The position numbers were made by a program, and so were the translations under genes. This document shows, piece by piece, positions 5,750-6,344 of a DNA stretch of 6,344 nucleotides. The DNA comes from an uncultured Bacilli bacterium. GTDB lineage: Bacteria > Bacillota_I > Bacilli_A > RF39 > UBA660. The stretch covers positions 1 through 6,344 of the forward strand of contig CALVVD010000059.1 of NCBI GenBank assembly GCA_944363745.1, in the 5' to 3' direction. Position 1 is the first letter of the stretch, and each line of letters starts with the position of its first letter. The notes under the pieces were generated by a model. That model was given only the letters and a program-made list of their open reading frames with translations, made no database searches and had not been told where the DNA came from.

Positions 5750-6344
5750 ATGTTTAAATTAGTATCAAAATTTAAGCCAAGTGGAGACCAACCAGAAGCG
5801 ATAAAAGAGTTAGTTGAAGGAATAAAAGAAGGTAAAAAAGAACAAGTTTTATTAGGCGCGACTGGAACAGGTAAGACTTTTACCATGGCTAACGTTATTA
5901 AAGAAGTTAACAAACCAACTTTAATTCTTGCCCACAATAAAACTTTAGCAGGACAACTTTATTCAGAGATGAAAGAGTTATTCCCTGAAAATAATGTGGA
6001 ATATTTTGTCAGTTACTACGACTATTACCAACCGGAAGCTTATGTCCCAAGTACTGATACTTATATTGAAAAAGACTCATCTATAAATGATGAAATCGAT
6101 GAACTAAGGCATGCTGCAACTTCTGCCCTATTATCATCAAAAGATACCATCGTTGTTGCTAGTGTCTCTTGTATCTATGGTATTGGAGAAGTAGAAGAGT
6201 ATAAAAATAAAATGTTAACTCTAAGAGTAGGAGAAGAAATAGAGAGAAATGAAGTTTTAGTAAAACTTGTGGAAATGCAATATGCAAGAAATGATTTAGA
6301 TTTTCATCGTGGTACTTTTAGAGTAAGAGGAGATGTCTTAGAAA
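5750..6344 (+). CDS. uvrB: Excinuclease ABC subunit B (UvrB), N-terminal part, runs off window
   Basis: UvrB is the damage-verifying, helicase-like subunit of UvrABC nucleotide excision repair: UvrA loads it on DNA and it recruits the UvrC nuclease. The frame is open from ATG 5750 to the window end, giving 198 codons, roughly 30% of the usual length of about 660-670. Visible features are the conserved N-terminus [17 protein letters not shown], Walker A GATGTGKT (36-43), helicase motif Ia region [18 protein letters not shown], and the beta-hairpin segment [20 protein letters not shown] (from 87) that clamps the damaged strand. Then come [27 protein letters not shown] and the start of the domain with [11 protein letters not shown]. 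All expected key residues in this part are present. AGGAG at 5737-5741 fixes the start. uvrA is the likely downstream neighbour but is not seen. Confidence 0.97.
   Translation, partial: MFKLVSKFKPSGDQPEAIKELVEGIKEGKKEQVLLGATGTGKTFTMANVIKEVNKPTLILAHNKTLAGQLYSEMKELFPENNVEYFVSYYDYYQPEAYVPSTDTYIEKDSSINDEIDELRHAATSALLSSKDTIVVASVSCIYGIGEVEEYKNKMLTLRVGEEIERNEVLVKLVEMQYARNDLDFHRGTFRVRGDVLE

Noticed and set aside
5572..5937. Minus-strand open frame of 121 codons
   Set aside because: It runs through the uvrB promoter and start on the opposite strand. Its hydrophobic tail comes from AT-rich intergenic DNA, and no family is recognisable.

Overview
The window is about 70% A+T by eye, with AGA as the main Arg codon, TAA as the usual stop, and Gram-positive-style Shine-Dalgarno (SD) sequences of the AAAGGAGG type. 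These features and the gene content point to a low-GC Firmicute (Bacillota), probably an uncultured member of the Bacilli/Erysipelotrichia-like lineages; the sequence cannot fix the genus. The order prfB - YitT family - ftsE - ftsX - cell-wall hydrolase - uvrB resembles, from memory, the Bacillus subtilis prfB-yvjA-ftsE-ftsX...uvrB neighbourhood, so this looks like inherited chromosomal core rather than a mobile region. No tRNA, rRNA, insertion sequence, phage gene or CRISPR array is visible, and no stretch over 300 bases lacks a gene.

Layout, all genes on the + strand. (1) Positions 1-2055: the 3' end of prfB (release factor RF2), then two tandem paralogous YitT-type membrane proteins, closed by a clear intrinsic terminator. 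The second YitT copy is interrupted by one in-frame TGA (1487-1489); with that codon read through it has almost exactly the length of its neighbour. (2) Positions 2100-5317: a four-gene transcription unit with an extended -10 promoter and a terminator at its end: ftsE (ABC ATPase), ftsX (membrane partner), a secreted coiled-coil M23 peptidoglycan hydrolase with an apparently intact zinc site, and csaA (small export chaperone/tRNA-binding-like protein). (3) Positions 5322-5640: a 71-residue XRE-type DNA-binding protein with its own promoter. (4) From 5702: the promoter and first 198 codons of uvrB, which runs off the window.

How the genes work together: FtsE and FtsX form the ATP-driven transmembrane complex that switches on a coiled-coil hydrolase outside the cell for division or growth. 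The hydrolase encoded next to them carries a PcsB/CwlO-like coiled-coil domain, so it is the obvious partner. CsaA, 11 bases downstream, may assist protein export, possibly of the hydrolase itself (inference). The most unusual item is the TGA-interrupted YitT gene lying in the same operon as RF2, the factor that reads TGA. The simplest explanations are a nonsense mutation or a sequence error.
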